A stretch of DNA of 64,000 bases, from positions 2,170,001 through 2,234,000 of the forward strand of contig NZ_FOZD01000001.1 of NCBI RefSeq assembly GCF_900113185.1, written 5' to 3'. Source of the stretch: Agromyces sp. CF514 (GTDB lineage: Bacteria; Actinomycetota; Actinomycetes; Actinomycetales; Microbacteriaceae). The translations under genes were made by a program, and so were the position numbers. Positions 17,655 to 29,897 of the stretch are shown in pieces (positions within the stretch are counted from its first letter, which is position 1; every line of letters begins with the position of its first letter). The notes beneath the pieces are model-generated. The model was not told the origin of the DNA, did no database searches, and saw only the letters and a program-made list of their open reading frames with translations.

Positions 17655-19871
17655 TCAGTCCAGCGTGAACCAGACGGCGCCGAGCGGCGGAAGCGTGAAC
17701 TCGGCCGACGCCGGCCGCCCAGCCCACGGCGTCGCCGTCGCGTCGACCCCGCCGAGGTTGCCGACGCCGGATCCGCCCCACTGCGCGGCATCCGAGTTCA
17801 GGATCTCGCGCCAGCGGCCGGTGATCGGGAGCCCGAAGCGGACGCGTTCGTGCGGCACGCCCGAGAAGTTGACGATGCACAGCAGCGGGCGGCGTTCGCG
17901 GTCGTAGCGCAGGAACGCGACGACGTTCTGCTGGGCCGCTCCGCCCTCGATCCACTCGAAGCCTGCGGCCTCGTCGTCGAGCTGCCAGAGCGCGGCCTGC
18001 TCGCGGTATGCGCGGTTGAGCGCGCCGACGAACTCGGCGAGCTGCTTGTGGCTGGGCTGCTCGAGGATCCACCAGTCGAGCCCGCGCTCCTCGCTCCACT
18101 CGGAGAGCTGGCCGAACTCCTGACCCATGAAGAGCAGCTGCTTGCCGGGATGGGCCCACATGAACGAGAGGTAGGCGCGCACGTTCGCGAGCTGCTGCCA
18201 GTGGTCGCCGGGCATCTTGCGGATGAGCGAGCCCTTGCCGTGCACGACCTCGTCGTGGCTGATCGGCAGCACGAAGTGCTCGCTGAACGCGTAGAGGAAC
18301 GAGAAGGTGAGGTCGTGGTGGTGGTGCGACCGGTACATCGGGTCCTTCGAGATGTACTGCAGCGTGTCGTGCATCCACCCCATGTTCCACTTGTAGCCGA
18401 ACCCGAGGCCGCCGTTCGAGGTCGCGGCGGTGACTCCTGGGAACGAGGTGGACTCCTCGGCGATCATGACGATGCCGGGATTGCGCTTGTAGGCGGTGGC
18501 GCTCGCCTCCTGGAGGAATCCGATGGCCTCGAGGTGCTCGCGACCGCCGTGGATGTTCGGCTCCCATTCGCCGTCGGCGCGCGAGTAGTCGAGGTAGATC
18601 ATCGATGCCACGGCGTCGACCCTGAGGCCGTCGACGTGCATCTCCTCGAACCAGAACAGGGCGTTCGCGACGAGGAAGTTGCGCACGCGCGGGTTGCCGT
18701 AGTCGAAGACGTACGTGCCCCAGTCCTTCTGCTCGCCCTTGCGCGGGTCGGGGTGCTCGTAGAGCGCCTCGCCGTCGAAGCGCGCGAGCGCCCAGCCGTC
18801 TTTGGGGAAGTGGCCGGGAACCCAGTCCATGATGACGCCGTACCCGGCCTGATGCAGGCGGTCGATGAGGTACTTGAGGTCGTCTGGGCTTCCGAATCGG
18901 CTGGTCACGGCGTAGTAGCCGGTGACCTGATACCCCCACGATCCGCCGAACGGATGCTCCGCGAGGGGCATGAACTCGACGTGCGTGTAGCCCAGCCAGC
19001 CCAGGTACTCGATGAGCTCGTCGGCGACGTCGCGGTAGGAGCGGCCGGGCCGCCACGAGCCGAGGTGCATCTCGTAGATGCTCATCGGGCGTTCGTGCGC
19101 GTTGGTGCGGGCGCGCTCGGCGATCCAGTCGGCGTCGTCCCACTCGTGCGTGGAGACCTCGACGATCGAGCCGGTCGCCGGTGAGACCTCGGCCTGACGG
19201 GCCATCGGGTCGGCCTTCATGATCCACTCGCCCGAGGCGGTGAGGATCTCGAACTTGTAGGTCGCGCCCGGCTCGACATCGGGGACGAACAGCTCCCAGA
19301 CCCCGGACGAGCCCATGCTGCGCATGGTGTGCGACGTGCCGTCCCACCGGTTGAACCCGCCCACGACGCGGACCGCACGGGCGCGCGGCGCCCACACGGT
19401 GAACGACGTGCCCTCGACCGGCGCCGCCACGCCCCAGTGGGAGCGTCGATGGGCGCCGAGCACGCGCCAGAGCTCCTCGTGCCGGCCTTCGCCGATGAGG
19501 TGCAGGTCGAGCTCGCCGATGCTCGGCACGAACCGGTAGGGCTCGTCGCTCGTCCACTCGTCGTCGCCGTAGGTCGCTCGGATCAGGTAGTCGCGCGGCG
19601 TGGCATCGGCGACGCCGGCCCACACCCCGTGCCCGATGTGCTGCAGGGGGAGCGGGGGCGAGTCCGCGAAGAGCGCCTCGACCGTGTCGGCGAGCGGGCG
19701 GCGCGTGCGGATCACGGTGGCTGCGGCATCCGCTCGCCCGTCGCCCGCCGCACCCGTGACGATCGGATGCTGCCCGAGCACCGAGTGCGGGTCGGCGTGA
19801 CGGCCCTCGGCGACCGCCGTCAGCACGTCGTCGGGGACCGTGGGGCCGGCCGCCGGCATCCGGTCAGACAT
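17655..19871 (-). CDS. glgB: 1,4-alpha-glucan branching enzyme
   Basis: 738 residues, a GH13 enzyme that introduces alpha-1,6 branches into glycogen or maltodextrin. It has N-terminal N2 and CBM48-like domains (residues about 20-240, with GTSFTVWAPRARAVRVVGGFN) and the catalytic barrel: YEMHLGSW, the nucleophile Asp in RVDAVASMIYLDYSR (about 417), the acid Glu in IAEESTSF (about 470) and LPISHDEVVHGKGS. The length matches actinobacterial GlgB. It overlaps glgE by 8 bp (ATGTCTGA), the usual glgE-glgB pairing of the GlgE pathway. Confidence 0.95.
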   Translation of the reverse strand: MSDRMPAAGPTVPDDVLTAVAEGRHADPHSVLGQHPIVTGAAGDGRADAAATVIRTRRPLADTVEALFADSPPLPLQHIGHGVWAGVADATPRDYLIRATYGDDEWTSDEPYRFVPSIGELDLHLIGEGRHEELWRVLGAHRRSHWGVAAPVEGTSFTVWAPRARAVRVVGGFNRWDGTSHTMRSMGSSGVWELFVPDVEPGATYKFEILTASGEWIMKADPMARQAEVSPATGSIVEVSTHEWDDADWIAERARTNAHERPMSIYEMHLGSWRPGRSYRDVADELIEYLGWLGYTHVEFMPLAEHPFGGSWGYQVTGYYAVTSRFGSPDDLKYLIDRLHQAGYGVIMDWVPGHFPKDGWALARFDGEALYEHPDPRKGEQKDWGTYVFDYGNPRVRNFLVANALFWFEEMHVDGLRVDAVASMIYLDYSRADGEWEPNIHGGREHLEAIGFLQEASATAYKRNPGIVMIAEESTSFPGVTAATSNGGLGFGYKWNMGWMHDTLQYISKDPMYRSHHHHDLTFSFLYAFSEHFVLPISHDEVVHGKGSLIRKMPGDHWQQLANVRAYLSFMWAHPGKQLLFMGQEFGQLSEWSEERGLDWWILEQPSHKQLAEFVGALNRAYREQAALWQLDDEAAGFEWIEGGAAQQNVVAFLRYDRERRPLLCIVNFSGVPHERVRFGLPITGRWREILNSDAAQWGGSGVGNLGGVDATATPWAGRPASAEFTLPPLGAVWFTLD

Positions 19872-21885
19872 GCGCGCCTCGCACGACGTGCAGCACGTGC
19901 GCGGGCCGTGTGAACGCGTCGAGGCGCACGTAGTTCGAGTGGCCCCACTCCCAGCGATGCCCGGTGACCAGGTCTTCGACGGCGAATCGCGCGCCCGGCG
20001 CGATGCCGATGGACTCGAGATCGAGGTGCACGGTGGTCTCCCTCACGGAATGCGGGTCCACGTTCGCGATGACGATGATCGTGTCGTCGACGCCGTCGGG
20101 GGTGAATCGGCCCTCGAGATGCTTCGAGTAGACGAGCACGGCGTCGTCGTCGCTGGTGTGGAACCTGATGTTGCGCAGCTGCCCGAGCGCGGGGTGAGCG
20201 GAGCGGATGCCGTTCAGGATGCCGAGATACAGGCCGAGCGAGCGGCCCTCGGCCTCGGCCGCGGCGAAGTCGCGGGGCTTGTACTCGAACTTCTCGTTGT
20301 CGATCGCCTCTTCGGCGCCGGGACGCGCGACGGACTCGAAGAGCTCGAAGCCCGAGTAGACGCCCCAGTTCGGCGCGGCGGTCGCGGCGATCGTCGCGCG
20401 CACCGTGAACGCGGCCGGGCCGCCGAACTGCAGGTACTCGGTGAGGATGTCGGGCGTGTTCACGAACAGGTTGGGCCGCATGAAGTCGGCGGTCTGCTGC
20501 GAGACGCTGGTGAGGAACTCCTCGAGCTCCTCTTTCGTGTTGCGCCAGGTGAAGTACGAGTAGGACTGCTGGAAGCCCGCCATCGCGAGGGCCTGCATCA
20601 TCGACGGGCGGGTGAACGCCTCGGCGAGGAAGACCACGTCGGGATCGGTCGCGTTGATCTCGCCGATGAGCCGCTCCCAGAAGGCGAGCGGCTTGGTGTG
20701 GGGGTTGTCGACGCGGAAGATGCGCACGCCCTGCTTCATCCAGTGCCGCACGATGCGCTCGACCTCGGCGAAGACGCCCTCTGGGTCGAGGTCGAAGTTC
20801 ACCGGGTAGATGTCCTGGTACTTCTTCGGCGGGTTCTCGGCGAAGCGGATGCTGCCGTCGGGAAGTACCGTGAACCACTCGGGGTGCTCGGTCACCCAGG
20901 GGTGGTCGGGCGAGGCCTGCAGCGCGAGGTCGAGCGCGACCTCGATGCCGAGGGCGTTCGCGCGGCGCACGAAGGCGCGGAAGTCGGCGAGCGTGCCGAG
21001 ATCGGGATGCACGGCGTCGTGCCCGCCCATGGTGCCGTCGGCCAGCGGGCCGCCGATGGCCCATGGCGAACCCGGGTCGCCGGGTGCCGGGTCGAGCGTG
21101 TTGTTGGGCCCCTTGCGGTTCGTCACGCCGATGGGGTGGATCGGCGGCAGGTAGAGCACGTCGAACCCCATGGCCGCGACGCCGTCGAGGCGCTTCACCG
21201 CCGAACGGAACGTGCCCGACTTCCAGGTGCCGTTCTTCAGCCGCCGCGCACCCTCGGACCGGGGGAAGAACTCGTACCACGACCCGACGCCCGCGCGACG
21301 GCGCTCGACGAGGATCGCGTGCTCGTCGGAGTCGCTGCTGAGCTCGGCGAGCGGTCGGGTGACGAACTCGCCGAGCGCGGGGTCGTCGACGAGCTCCCGA
21401 CGGCCGGCGACGGATGCCGCGGGGTCGCGCAGCTTCGCCGCGATCGCCGTCAGGCGCCTGCGGGCGGCCGCGGGCCGCGACTTGTCGGCGACCGCGCGGT
21501 CGAGCAGCCTCGCGCCGATCTCGAACATGAGCTCGACGTCGACTCCGGCGTCGATCTTCAGCGCGGCGTCGTGCCGCCAGGTGCCGATCTCGTCGTCGAA
21601 GCCCGTGACGTGCCAGTGCCATTCGCCGATCTCGTCGAGCAGGACGCTCGCCTCCCACCGGTCGGTGCCGGGCGCCGTCAGCGACATGCGCTCGCGGCGC
21701 ACCAGCCCGGACGGGGCGGTGAGCACGAGCATTGCTCCGACCTGATCGTGCCCCTCGCGGAACACGTTCGCCCGGAACGGCACCACTTCGCCGTCGAAGG
21801 CCTTCGGATGCCAACGGGGGTCGGGCACGGCGGGGGAGAGCCGGGTGACGGGGATGCGACCGGCGCGAACGGATCGGGTGCTCAC
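19864..21885 (-). CDS. glgE: Alpha-1,4-glucan:maltose-1-phosphate maltosyltransferase GlgE
   Basis: 673 residues. GlgE extends alpha-glucan using maltose-1-phosphate. Visible are the N-terminal DUF3416-type beta domain (VVPFRANVFREGHDQVGAML), the GH13 barrel with YEFFPRS, the nucleophile Asp in FRVDNPHTKP (near 390), the acid Glu in VFLAEAFTRP (near 419) and NKGPNNT-type substrate motif (here NRKGPNNTLDPAPGDPGSPW). It starts 82 bp from the divergently oriented glgP. No treS/pep2 or glgM gene is in the window, so the source of maltose-1-phosphate is not shown. Confidence 0.94.
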   Translation of the reverse strand: MSTRSVRAGRIPVTRLSPAVPDPRWHPKAFDGEVVPFRANVFREGHDQVGAMLVLTAPSGLVRRERMSLTAPGTDRWEASVLLDEIGEWHWHVTGFDDEIGTWRHDAALKIDAGVDVELMFEIGARLLDRAVADKSRPAAARRRLTAIAAKLRDPAASVAGRRELVDDPALGEFVTRPLAELSSDSDEHAILVERRRAGVGSWYEFFPRSEGARRLKNGTWKSGTFRSAVKRLDGVAAMGFDVLYLPPIHPIGVTNRKGPNNTLDPAPGDPGSPWAIGGPLADGTMGGHDAVHPDLGTLADFRAFVRRANALGIEVALDLALQASPDHPWVTEHPEWFTVLPDGSIRFAENPPKKYQDIYPVNFDLDPEGVFAEVERIVRHWMKQGVRIFRVDNPHTKPLAFWERLIGEINATDPDVVFLAEAFTRPSMMQALAMAGFQQSYSYFTWRNTKEELEEFLTSVSQQTADFMRPNLFVNTPDILTEYLQFGGPAAFTVRATIAATAAPNWGVYSGFELFESVARPGAEEAIDNEKFEYKPRDFAAAEAEGRSLGLYLGILNGIRSAHPALGQLRNIRFHTSDDDAVLVYSKHLEGRFTPDGVDDTIIVIANVDPHSVRETTVHLDLESIGIAPGARFAVEDLVTGHRWEWGHSNYVRLDAFTRPAHVLHVVRGAHV

Positions 21886-21955
21886 GTGAACGACCGTAGC
21901 GCGGAATGCCTCGCCGGGGCGTGCCGACGTTCACACATTCGACATGCACGGCACG

Positions 21956-21961
21956 TAGGTT
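21956..21961 (+). promoter_or_regulatory. -10 element of leaderless glgP
   Basis: TAGGTT lies exactly 6 nt before the GTG at 21968 with no ribosome site between. It sits in the 82-bp divergent region shared with glgE. Confidence 0.5.
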
Positions 21962-21967
21962 GGTGCC

Positions 21968-24541
21968 GTGAAGCCGATTCGCAAGTTCACCGTCCGCGCC
22001 GTCGTCCCTGCCCCGCTCTCGGCACTCGAGGAGCTCGCCGCCAACCTCCGCTGGTCGTGGCACGAACCGACCCGGCGATTGTTCGAGGCCATCGATCCCG
22101 AACTGTGGCGCGCCTCGAACCGCGACCCCGTGACACTCCTCGGCGAGGTCGCGCCCGAACGGCTCGCGGCGCTCGCCGGCGACGGAGGATTCGTCGACTG
22201 GGCCGAGCGCGAACGCGCGGGGCTCCGCGCGTACCTCGACGAGCCGCGCTGGTTCCAGTCGCTCGGCGCCGAGGTGCCCCGCACCATCGCGTATTTCTCG
22301 CCCGAGTTCGGCATCACGGCGGCGCTGCCGCAGTACTCCGGCGGACTCGGCATCCTCGCAGGCGACCACCTGAAGGCCGCCTCCGACCTGGGCGTGCCGC
22401 TCATCGGCGTCGGCCTGTTCTACAAGGCGGGCTACTTCTCGCAGTCGATCACCGACGACGGCTGGCAGCAGGAGCGCTACCCGGTGCTGGACCCCGACGG
22501 GCTGCCGCTGTCACTGCTGCGGCATCCCGACGGATCGCCCGTGCAGGTCACGCTCGCGCTGCCGGACGACGGCTCGCTGCACGCGCGCGTCTGGACGGCC
22601 GCCGTCGGACGCATCCCGCTGCTGATGCTCGACACCGACATCCCGGCGAACACCGATGCGCTGCGGTCGGTCACCGACCGTCTCTACGGGGGCGGCGGCG
22701 AACACCGCCTGCTGCAGGAGCTCCTGCTCGGCGTCGGCGGAGCGCGGGCGGTCAAGGCCTACACCGAGCTCACCTCACGGCCCGCGCCCGACGTGTTCCA
22801 CATGAACGAGGGGCACGCCGGGTTCCTCGGCCTCGAGCGCATCTCGACGCTCATCGGCGAGGGGCTCTCGTTCGCCGAGGCGCTGCAGCTCGTGCGCGCG
22901 GGCACCGTGTTCACGACGCACACCCCCGTTCCCGCGGGCATCGACCGCTTCGACCGCGGGCTCGTGGAGCGCTACCTCACCTCGTCGCTGCTGCCCGGCG
23001 TCGAGCTCGCCGACGCGCTCGCTCTGGGGGTCGAGCCCGGCGCGGACCCGGCCACGAGTGCGTTCAACATGGCCGTCATGGGGCTGCGGCTCGCCCAGCA
23101 CGCGAACGGCGTGTCGAAGCTGCACGGCGAGGTGAGCCGGCGCATGTTCGGCGACCTGTGGCCCGGTTTCGACAGTGACGAGGTGCCCATCACGTCGATC
23201 ACGAACGGCGTGCACGCGCCGACGTGGACCGATCCGGCGCTCGTCGCGCTCGCCGAGTCCAACCTCGGCACCGGCGACACCGAGCACGCCGACTGGCGGA
23301 GCGAGGCGGTCTCCGACGCCGAGTTCTGGGGCGTCAAGCGGGGCATGCGACTGCAGTTGGTCGAAGACGCGAGGCGCCGCCTCGCTGCGGCGTGGAGCGA
23401 GCAGCACGCCGGCGCCCAGCCGCCGAAGTGGGTGCGACAGGTGCTCGACCCCGACACGCTTACGGTCGGGTTCGCGCGTCGCGTGCCCACCTACAAGCGC
23501 CTCACGCTCATGCTGCAGGATCCCGAGCGGCTGAAGGCCATCCTCACGAACCCCGAGCGCCCCGTGCAGTTCGTGATCGCGGGCAAGTCCCACCCCGCCG
23601 ACGACGAGGGCAAGCGGCTCATCCAGAAGCTCGTGCAGTTCGCCGCGCAGCCCGAGCTCCGCGAGCGCATCGTGTTCCTGCCCGACTACGACATGGGCAT
23701 GGCCGAACTGCTGTACCCCGGTTGCGACGTGTGGCTGAACAACCCGCTCCGCCCGCTCGAGGCGTGCGGCACGTCGGGCATGAAGGCCGCCATGAACGGC
23801 GCGCTCAACCTCTCGATCCTCGACGGCTGGTGGGCCGAATACGAGGGGGAGGACTACGGCTGGGTCATCCCGTCGGCGGATGCCGCCGGCGACGCCGGCG
23901 AACGCGACGCTCTCGAGGCGGCCTCGCTCTACGAGCTGCTCGAGCACCGCGTCGCGACCCGGTACTACGAGCGCAACCACGACGGCGTCCCCGAGGAGTG
24001 GGTGCGCCGCGTGCGGACGACGCTCGACACGCTCGCACCCGAGCTCGGTGCCGATCGCATGGTCAAGCAGTACGTCGAGGAGTTGTACCGTCCGGCCGCC
24101 GAGCAGGCCGAGCGCGTCGCCGCCGACAACGACCGCGGCGCCAAGGACCTCGCGGCGTACCTCGAGCGCGTCCGGGCCGCCTGGCCGAGCGTGCGGGTCG
24201 GGCATGTGGAGTCGGGCGGCGTCGACGCGCCGCACGTGGGAGACGAACTGCAGCTGCGCGCGCACGTCGATCTCGGCGGGCTCTCCGCTGACGACGTGAC
24301 GGTCGAGGCCGTGCACGGTCGCAGCAGGTCCGACGAGCGCATCGAACACGCGCAGCGCACGCCGTTGGCGCCCGCGATCACGGGCACGGATGCCGGCGCC
24401 GCCGTCGGGGGTCCGCAGCTGTACACGGGCACGATCGTGCTCGATCGCGCCGGCTCCTTCGGCTACACGGTGCGCGTCGTTCCGCGGCACGCGCTGCTCG
24501 TCTCCCCGGCGGAACTGGGGCTCGTCGCCCTCGCCGACTGA
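21968..24541 (+). CDS. glgP: Alpha-glucan (glycogen/maltodextrin) phosphorylase
   Basis: 857 residues, GT35 family, releasing glucose-1-phosphate from alpha-1,4-glucan with PLP. The N-terminal DUF3417-type segment (LEELAANLRWSWHEPTRRLF) is followed by YFSPEFGI, QYSGGLGILAGDHLKAASDLG, FHMNEGHAGFL, the VPTYKRLTLML loop and the PLP-lysine motif EACGTSGMKAAMNG (Lys near 604). This is the actinobacterial/archaeal-type phosphorylase rather than the E. coli form. GTG start, probably leaderless. Divergent from glgE-glgB and convergent with ybaK-glgX, so synthesis and breakdown genes lie side by side. Confidence 0.94.
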   Translation: MKPIRKFTVRAVVPAPLSALEELAANLRWSWHEPTRRLFEAIDPELWRASNRDPVTLLGEVAPERLAALAGDGGFVDWAERERAGLRAYLDEPRWFQSLGAEVPRTIAYFSPEFGITAALPQYSGGLGILAGDHLKAASDLGVPLIGVGLFYKAGYFSQSITDDGWQQERYPVLDPDGLPLSLLRHPDGSPVQVTLALPDDGSLHARVWTAAVGRIPLLMLDTDIPANTDALRSVTDRLYGGGGEHRLLQELLLGVGGARAVKAYTELTSRPAPDVFHMNEGHAGFLGLERISTLIGEGLSFAEALQLVRAGTVFTTHTPVPAGIDRFDRGLVERYLTSSLLPGVELADALALGVEPGADPATSAFNMAVMGLRLAQHANGVSKLHGEVSRRMFGDLWPGFDSDEVPITSITNGVHAPTWTDPALVALAESNLGTGDTEHADWRSEAVSDAEFWGVKRGMRLQLVEDARRRLAAAWSEQHAGAQPPKWVRQVLDPDTLTVGFARRVPTYKRLTLMLQDPERLKAILTNPERPVQFVIAGKSHPADDEGKRLIQKLVQFAAQPELRERIVFLPDYDMGMAELLYPGCDVWLNNPLRPLEACGTSGMKAAMNGALNLSILDGWWAEYEGEDYGWVIPSADAAGDAGERDALEAASLYELLEHRVATRYYERNHDGVPEEWVRRVRTTLDTLAPELGADRMVKQYVEELYRPAAEQAERVAADNDRGAKDLAAYLERVRAAWPSVRVGHVESGGVDAPHVGDELQLRAHVDLGGLSADDVTVEAVHGRSRSDERIEHAQRTPLAPAITGTDAGAAVGGPQLYTGTIVLDRAGSFGYTVRVVPRHALLVSPAELGLVALAD

Positions 24542-24550
24542 GGCGTGCGC

Positions 24551-24578
24551 CGTCCGGCCTGCGAGCGCAGGCCGGACG
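24551..24578. terminator. Convergent terminator between glgP and ybaK-type gene
   Basis: A perfect 13-bp stem (CGTCCGGCCTGCG with CGCAGGCCGGACG, 2-nt loop) 9 bp after the glgP stop. There is no long T-run. Confidence 0.7.
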
Positions 24579-24585
24579 AACCCGG

Positions 24586-25082
24586 TCAGCGGGCTCTGGC
24601 GATGGGCGCGTAGGCGGCCGAGGTGATCGCGACGAGGTCGTCGGGCGCGAGCTCGAGGTCGAGTCCCCGGCGACCGCCCGACACGTAGACCGTCTCGCAG
24701 ACGATCGCGGACTCGTCGAGCACGGTGGGCAGCGGCGTCTTCTGGCCGATGGGGCTGATGCCGCCGACGACGTAGCCGGTCTTGCGCTCGGCGACGGCCG
24801 GATCGGCCATCTCGGCCCGCTTGCCGCCGAGGGCCTGCGCGAGCGCCTTGAGGTCGAGTTGCATCGCGACGGGCACGATCGCGACGGCGAGGGAACCGTC
24901 GACCGAGGCGAGCAGGGTCTTGAACACGCGCTCGGGGTCGAGTCCGAGCTTCTCGGCGGCCTCGAGGCCGTAGGCGGCGGCACGCGGATCGTGCTCGTAG
25001 GCGTGCACTCGGAAGTCGACGCCCGCCCGGGTCAACGCGAGGGTCGCGGGCGTGCCGGCCGCGGCATCCGCTCGCCTGGCCA

Positions 25083-25083
<1 letters not shown>
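24586..25083 (-). CDS. ybaK: YbaK/EbsC-type aminoacyl-tRNA deacylase
   Basis: 165 residues, normal for Cys-tRNA(Pro) deacylases, which hydrolyse cysteinyl-tRNA(Pro) formed by error. It shows the INS-domain fold with FKTLLASVDG, AIVPVAMQLDLKAL, the KTGYVVGGISPIGQK loop (GGISPxGQK is the family hallmark) and PTVLDESA. ATG 25083 overlaps the glgX stop by ATGA, so it is translated from the glgX message although the two functions appear unrelated. Confidence 0.92.
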
Positions 25084-27254
<2,171 letters not shown>

Positions 27255-27260
27255 GCGATC

Positions 27261-27266
27261 TAGAGT
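27261..27266 (+). promoter_or_regulatory. -10-like element before cysteine desulfurase gene
   Basis: TAGAGT lies 26 bp before the ATG at 27293, which has its own GGAGGG ribosome site at 27284-27289. It is in the short gap divergent with glgX. Confidence 0.4.
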
Positions 27267-27292
27267 AGGACCACGAACTGGTTGGAGGGCGC

Positions 27293-28516
27293 ATGCCGGT
27301 CTATCTCGACCACGCGGCGACCACGCCGGTACGGCCGGAGGCGATCGAGGCGATGGTCGACGCGATGCGCCTCGTCGGCAATCCCGCGTCCATCCACAGC
27401 GCCGGGCAGCAGGCCAAGCGCGTGCTCGAGGAGAGCCGCGAGCGCATCGCCGCGACCCTCGGCGTCGACGGCATCGAGGTTGTCTTCACCGGCAACGGCA
27501 CCGAGGCCGTGAACCTCGCGATCAAGGGACTCTGGTGGAGCCGGCAGACGGATGCCTCGCGCCCGCGCCTCATCGTCCCGGCCGGGGAGCACCACGCCAC
27601 CGTCGACACGGTCGAGTGGCTGGCGACCCACGAGGGCGCCGTGATCGACGAGGTGCCGCTCGACGCGATCGGGCGACTTCGGCTCGACGTGCTCGAGGCG
27701 CTGCTCGCCGAGCACGCGGCATCCGTCGCCCTCGTCACGATGCTCTGGGCCAACAACGAGGTGGGCACGATCCAGCCGGTCGCCGAGGTCGCGCGCCTGA
27801 CGGCCGCGGCGGGCGTGCCGCTGCACGTCGACGCCGTGTCGGCGTACGGGCAGGTGCCGATCGACGTGCGGGCGCTGCGTCGCGAAACGAACGCGCCGCG
27901 CGGCGCCGGGCTCGTCGCGCTCAGCGTTTCGGCGCACAAGATCGGCGGGCCCACGGGCATCGGCGCGCTCGTGCTCGACCGGTCGGCCGCGCTCGAGCCG
28001 CTCATCCACGGCGGCGGGCAGCAGCGCAAGGTGCGGTCGGGCACGCAGGACGTCGCGGCCGCCGCGGGCTTCGCCGCCGCCGCCGAGGCCGTGCAGGCCC
28101 ACCTCGCCGTCGACGCCGCGCGCATGGCGTCCCTCCGCGACCGGCTCATCGCGGGCGCGCTCGCCGCGGTCGACGGCGTGCACCTCTCGGGCGACCCCGA
28201 CTCCGAGGGCCGGCTGCCCGGCAACGTGCACCTCTCGTTCGACGGATGCGAGGGCGACTCGCTCCTCTTCCTGCTCGACGCCGCCGGCGTCGCCGTGTCG
28301 ACCGGGTCGGCGTGTCAGGCCGGCGTGCCCGAGCCCTCGCACGTGCTCATGGCCATGGGGCGCTCCGAGGCGGATGCGCGCGGCGCCCTGCGCATCACGC
28401 TCGGCCACGACTCAACCGGTGACGATGTCGACGCGTTCCTCGCAGCCCTGCCCGCCGCGCACGCGCAGGCCGTGAAGGCCGGGCTCGCAGCGCGCGCCAC
28501 GTCGTTCGACCGCTGA
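27293..28516 (+). CDS. Cysteine desulfurase (NifS/IscS type)
   Basis: 407 residues, PLP-dependent, taking sulfur from cysteine. Seen are [15 protein letters not shown] at the N-terminus, the [10 protein letters not shown] histidine, [11 protein letters not shown], the PLP lysine in [10 protein letters not shown] (near 215) and the persulfide cysteine in STGSACQAG (near 340). It lies 79 bp upstream of mnmA in the same direction. The sulfur it mobilises therefore most likely feeds tRNA 2-thiouridine synthesis, as in other actinobacteria where this pair is conserved; iron-sulfur assembly is also possible. Confidence 0.93.
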   Translation: MPVYLDHAATTPVRPEAIEAMVDAMRLVGNPASIHSAGQQAKRVLEESRERIAATLGVDGIEVVFTGNGTEAVNLAIKGLWWSRQTDASRPRLIVPAGEHHATVDTVEWLATHEGAVIDEVPLDAIGRLRLDVLEALLAEHAASVALVTMLWANNEVGTIQPVAEVARLTAAAGVPLHVDAVSAYGQVPIDVRALRRETNAPRGAGLVALSVSAHKIGGPTGIGALVLDRSAALEPLIHGGGQQRKVRSGTQDVAAAAGFAAAAEAVQAHLAVDAARMASLRDRLIAGALAAVDGVHLSGDPDSEGRLPGNVHLSFDGCEGDSLLFLLDAAGVAVSTGSACQAGVPEPSHVLMAMGRSEADARGALRITLGHDSTGDDVDAFLAALPAAHAQAVKAGLAARATSFDR

Positions 28517-28583
28517 CGCCCGCCGAGTCGCTGCGCCGCGAGTCGCTGCGCCTGCGCGCGGCATCCGTTCAGGCGGCCCTGCC

Positions 28584-28589
28584 TACACT
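28584..28589 (+). promoter_or_regulatory. -10 element at mnmA
   Basis: TACACT lies exactly 6 nt before the ATG at 28596. The spacer GGAGGG is also Shine-Dalgarno-like, so mnmA could be read both from its own short transcript and from the upstream gene. Confidence 0.45.
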
Positions 28590-28595
28590 GGAGGG

Positions 28596-29717
28596 ATGAA
28601 GGTTCTCGCAGCGATGAGCGGCGGCGTCGACAGCGCCGTCGCAGCCGCGCGCGCCGTCGAGGCGGGCCACGAGGTGGTCGGCGTGCACCTGGCGCTCAGT
28701 CGCAACGCCGGCACGCTGCGAACCGGCAGCCGCGGCTGCTGCACCATCGAGGACTCGATGGACGCCCAGCGAGCCGCGAACGTGCTCGGCATCCCGTACT
28801 ACGTGTGGGACTTCTCGGAGCGGTTCAAGGCCGACGTCGTCGACGACTTCATCGCCGAGTACTCGGCCGGCCGCACGCCGAACCCCTGCATGCGCTGCAA
28901 TGAGCGCATCAAGTTCTCGGCCCTGCTCGAGAAGGCGCTCGCGCTCGGCTTCGACGCGGTCGCCACGGGGCACTACGCCAAGGTCCTGCCGGGCGAGTCG
29001 GGTGCGCTCGAGCTGCACCGTGCGAGTGCGGAGGCGAAGGACCAGTCCTACGTACTGGGCGTACTCACGGCCGAGCAGCTCGCGCACGCGTACTTCCCGC
29101 TGGGCAACACCCCGTCGAAGGCGCTCGTGCGCGAGGAGGCCGCGCGTCGCGGGCTCAGCGTCGCGCAGAAGCCCGATTCGTACGACATCTGCTTCATCCC
29201 CGACGGCGACACCAAGGGGTGGCTGGCCGACAAGGTCGGCACCGCGACCGGCGACATCGTCGACCGCACCGGCGCCGTCGTGGGCTCGCACGAGGGTGCG
29301 CACTCGTTCACCGTCGGCCAGCGCCGCGGCATGCGGCTCGGCACGCCGGCCGCCGACGGCAAGCCGCGCTTCGTGCTCGAGGTGCGTCCGAAGGAGAACA
29401 CGGTCGTTGTCGGCCCCAAGGAGGCGCTCGCGACGGCGCTCATCGCGGGCTCCCGCTTCACGTGGGCCGGGCTCGCGCCCGCAGACCCGGCCGCGGAGTT
29501 CGACTGCGAGGTGCAGATCCGCGCGCACGCCGACCCCGTGCGGGCCGTCGCGCTGGTCGTCACGGATGCCGCGGGCACGGCGGAGCTCGTCGTGACGCCC
29601 GAGGTCCCGCTCGACGGCGTCGCCCCCGGCCAGACGGCCGTGATCTACGTCGGCACGCGCGTGCTCGGCCAGTTCACGATCGACCGCACGGTCAGCGCGG
29701 TGCCGGTCGGCATCTGA
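28596..29717 (+). CDS. mnmA: tRNA-uridine 2-sulfurtransferase MnmA
   Basis: 373 residues. It thiolates U34 of Lys, Glu and Gln tRNAs. Features are the PP-loop [10 protein letters not shown] (residues 6-15), the first catalytic cysteine in [13 protein letters not shown] (about 98), DQSYVLG, the second in [11 protein letters not shown] (about 198) and the VGQRRGM loop. The C-terminal beta domain is intact. The partner desulfurase is directly upstream. Confidence 0.95.
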   Translation: MKVLAAMSGGVDSAVAAARAVEAGHEVVGVHLALSRNAGTLRTGSRGCCTIEDSMDAQRAANVLGIPYYVWDFSERFKADVVDDFIAEYSAGRTPNPCMRCNERIKFSALLEKALALGFDAVATGHYAKVLPGESGALELHRASAEAKDQSYVLGVLTAEQLAHAYFPLGNTPSKALVREEAARRGLSVAQKPDSYDICFIPDGDTKGWLADKVGTATGDIVDRTGAVVGSHEGAHSFTVGQRRGMRLGTPAADGKPRFVLEVRPKENTVVVGPKEALATALIAGSRFTWAGLAPADPAAEFDCEVQIRAHADPVRAVALVVTDAAGTAELVVTPEVPLDGVAPGQTAVIYVGTRVLGQFTIDRTVSAVPVGI

Positions 29718-29897
29718 GGTCGCTGCGGCACCGTCGACCGATCGCCCCGCCTGCACGGGCGCCGGTGGAGCATGGCCCGTTCGCGCATGAGATACCCGTT
29801 GGCCGCGCGCCGTGTCAAGGCCCCACGACCGATGTCGCACCTCCCCTAGATTGACGTGCACGCCGCCGGACGGCGGCGCATTCCCGAGGAGGACGAC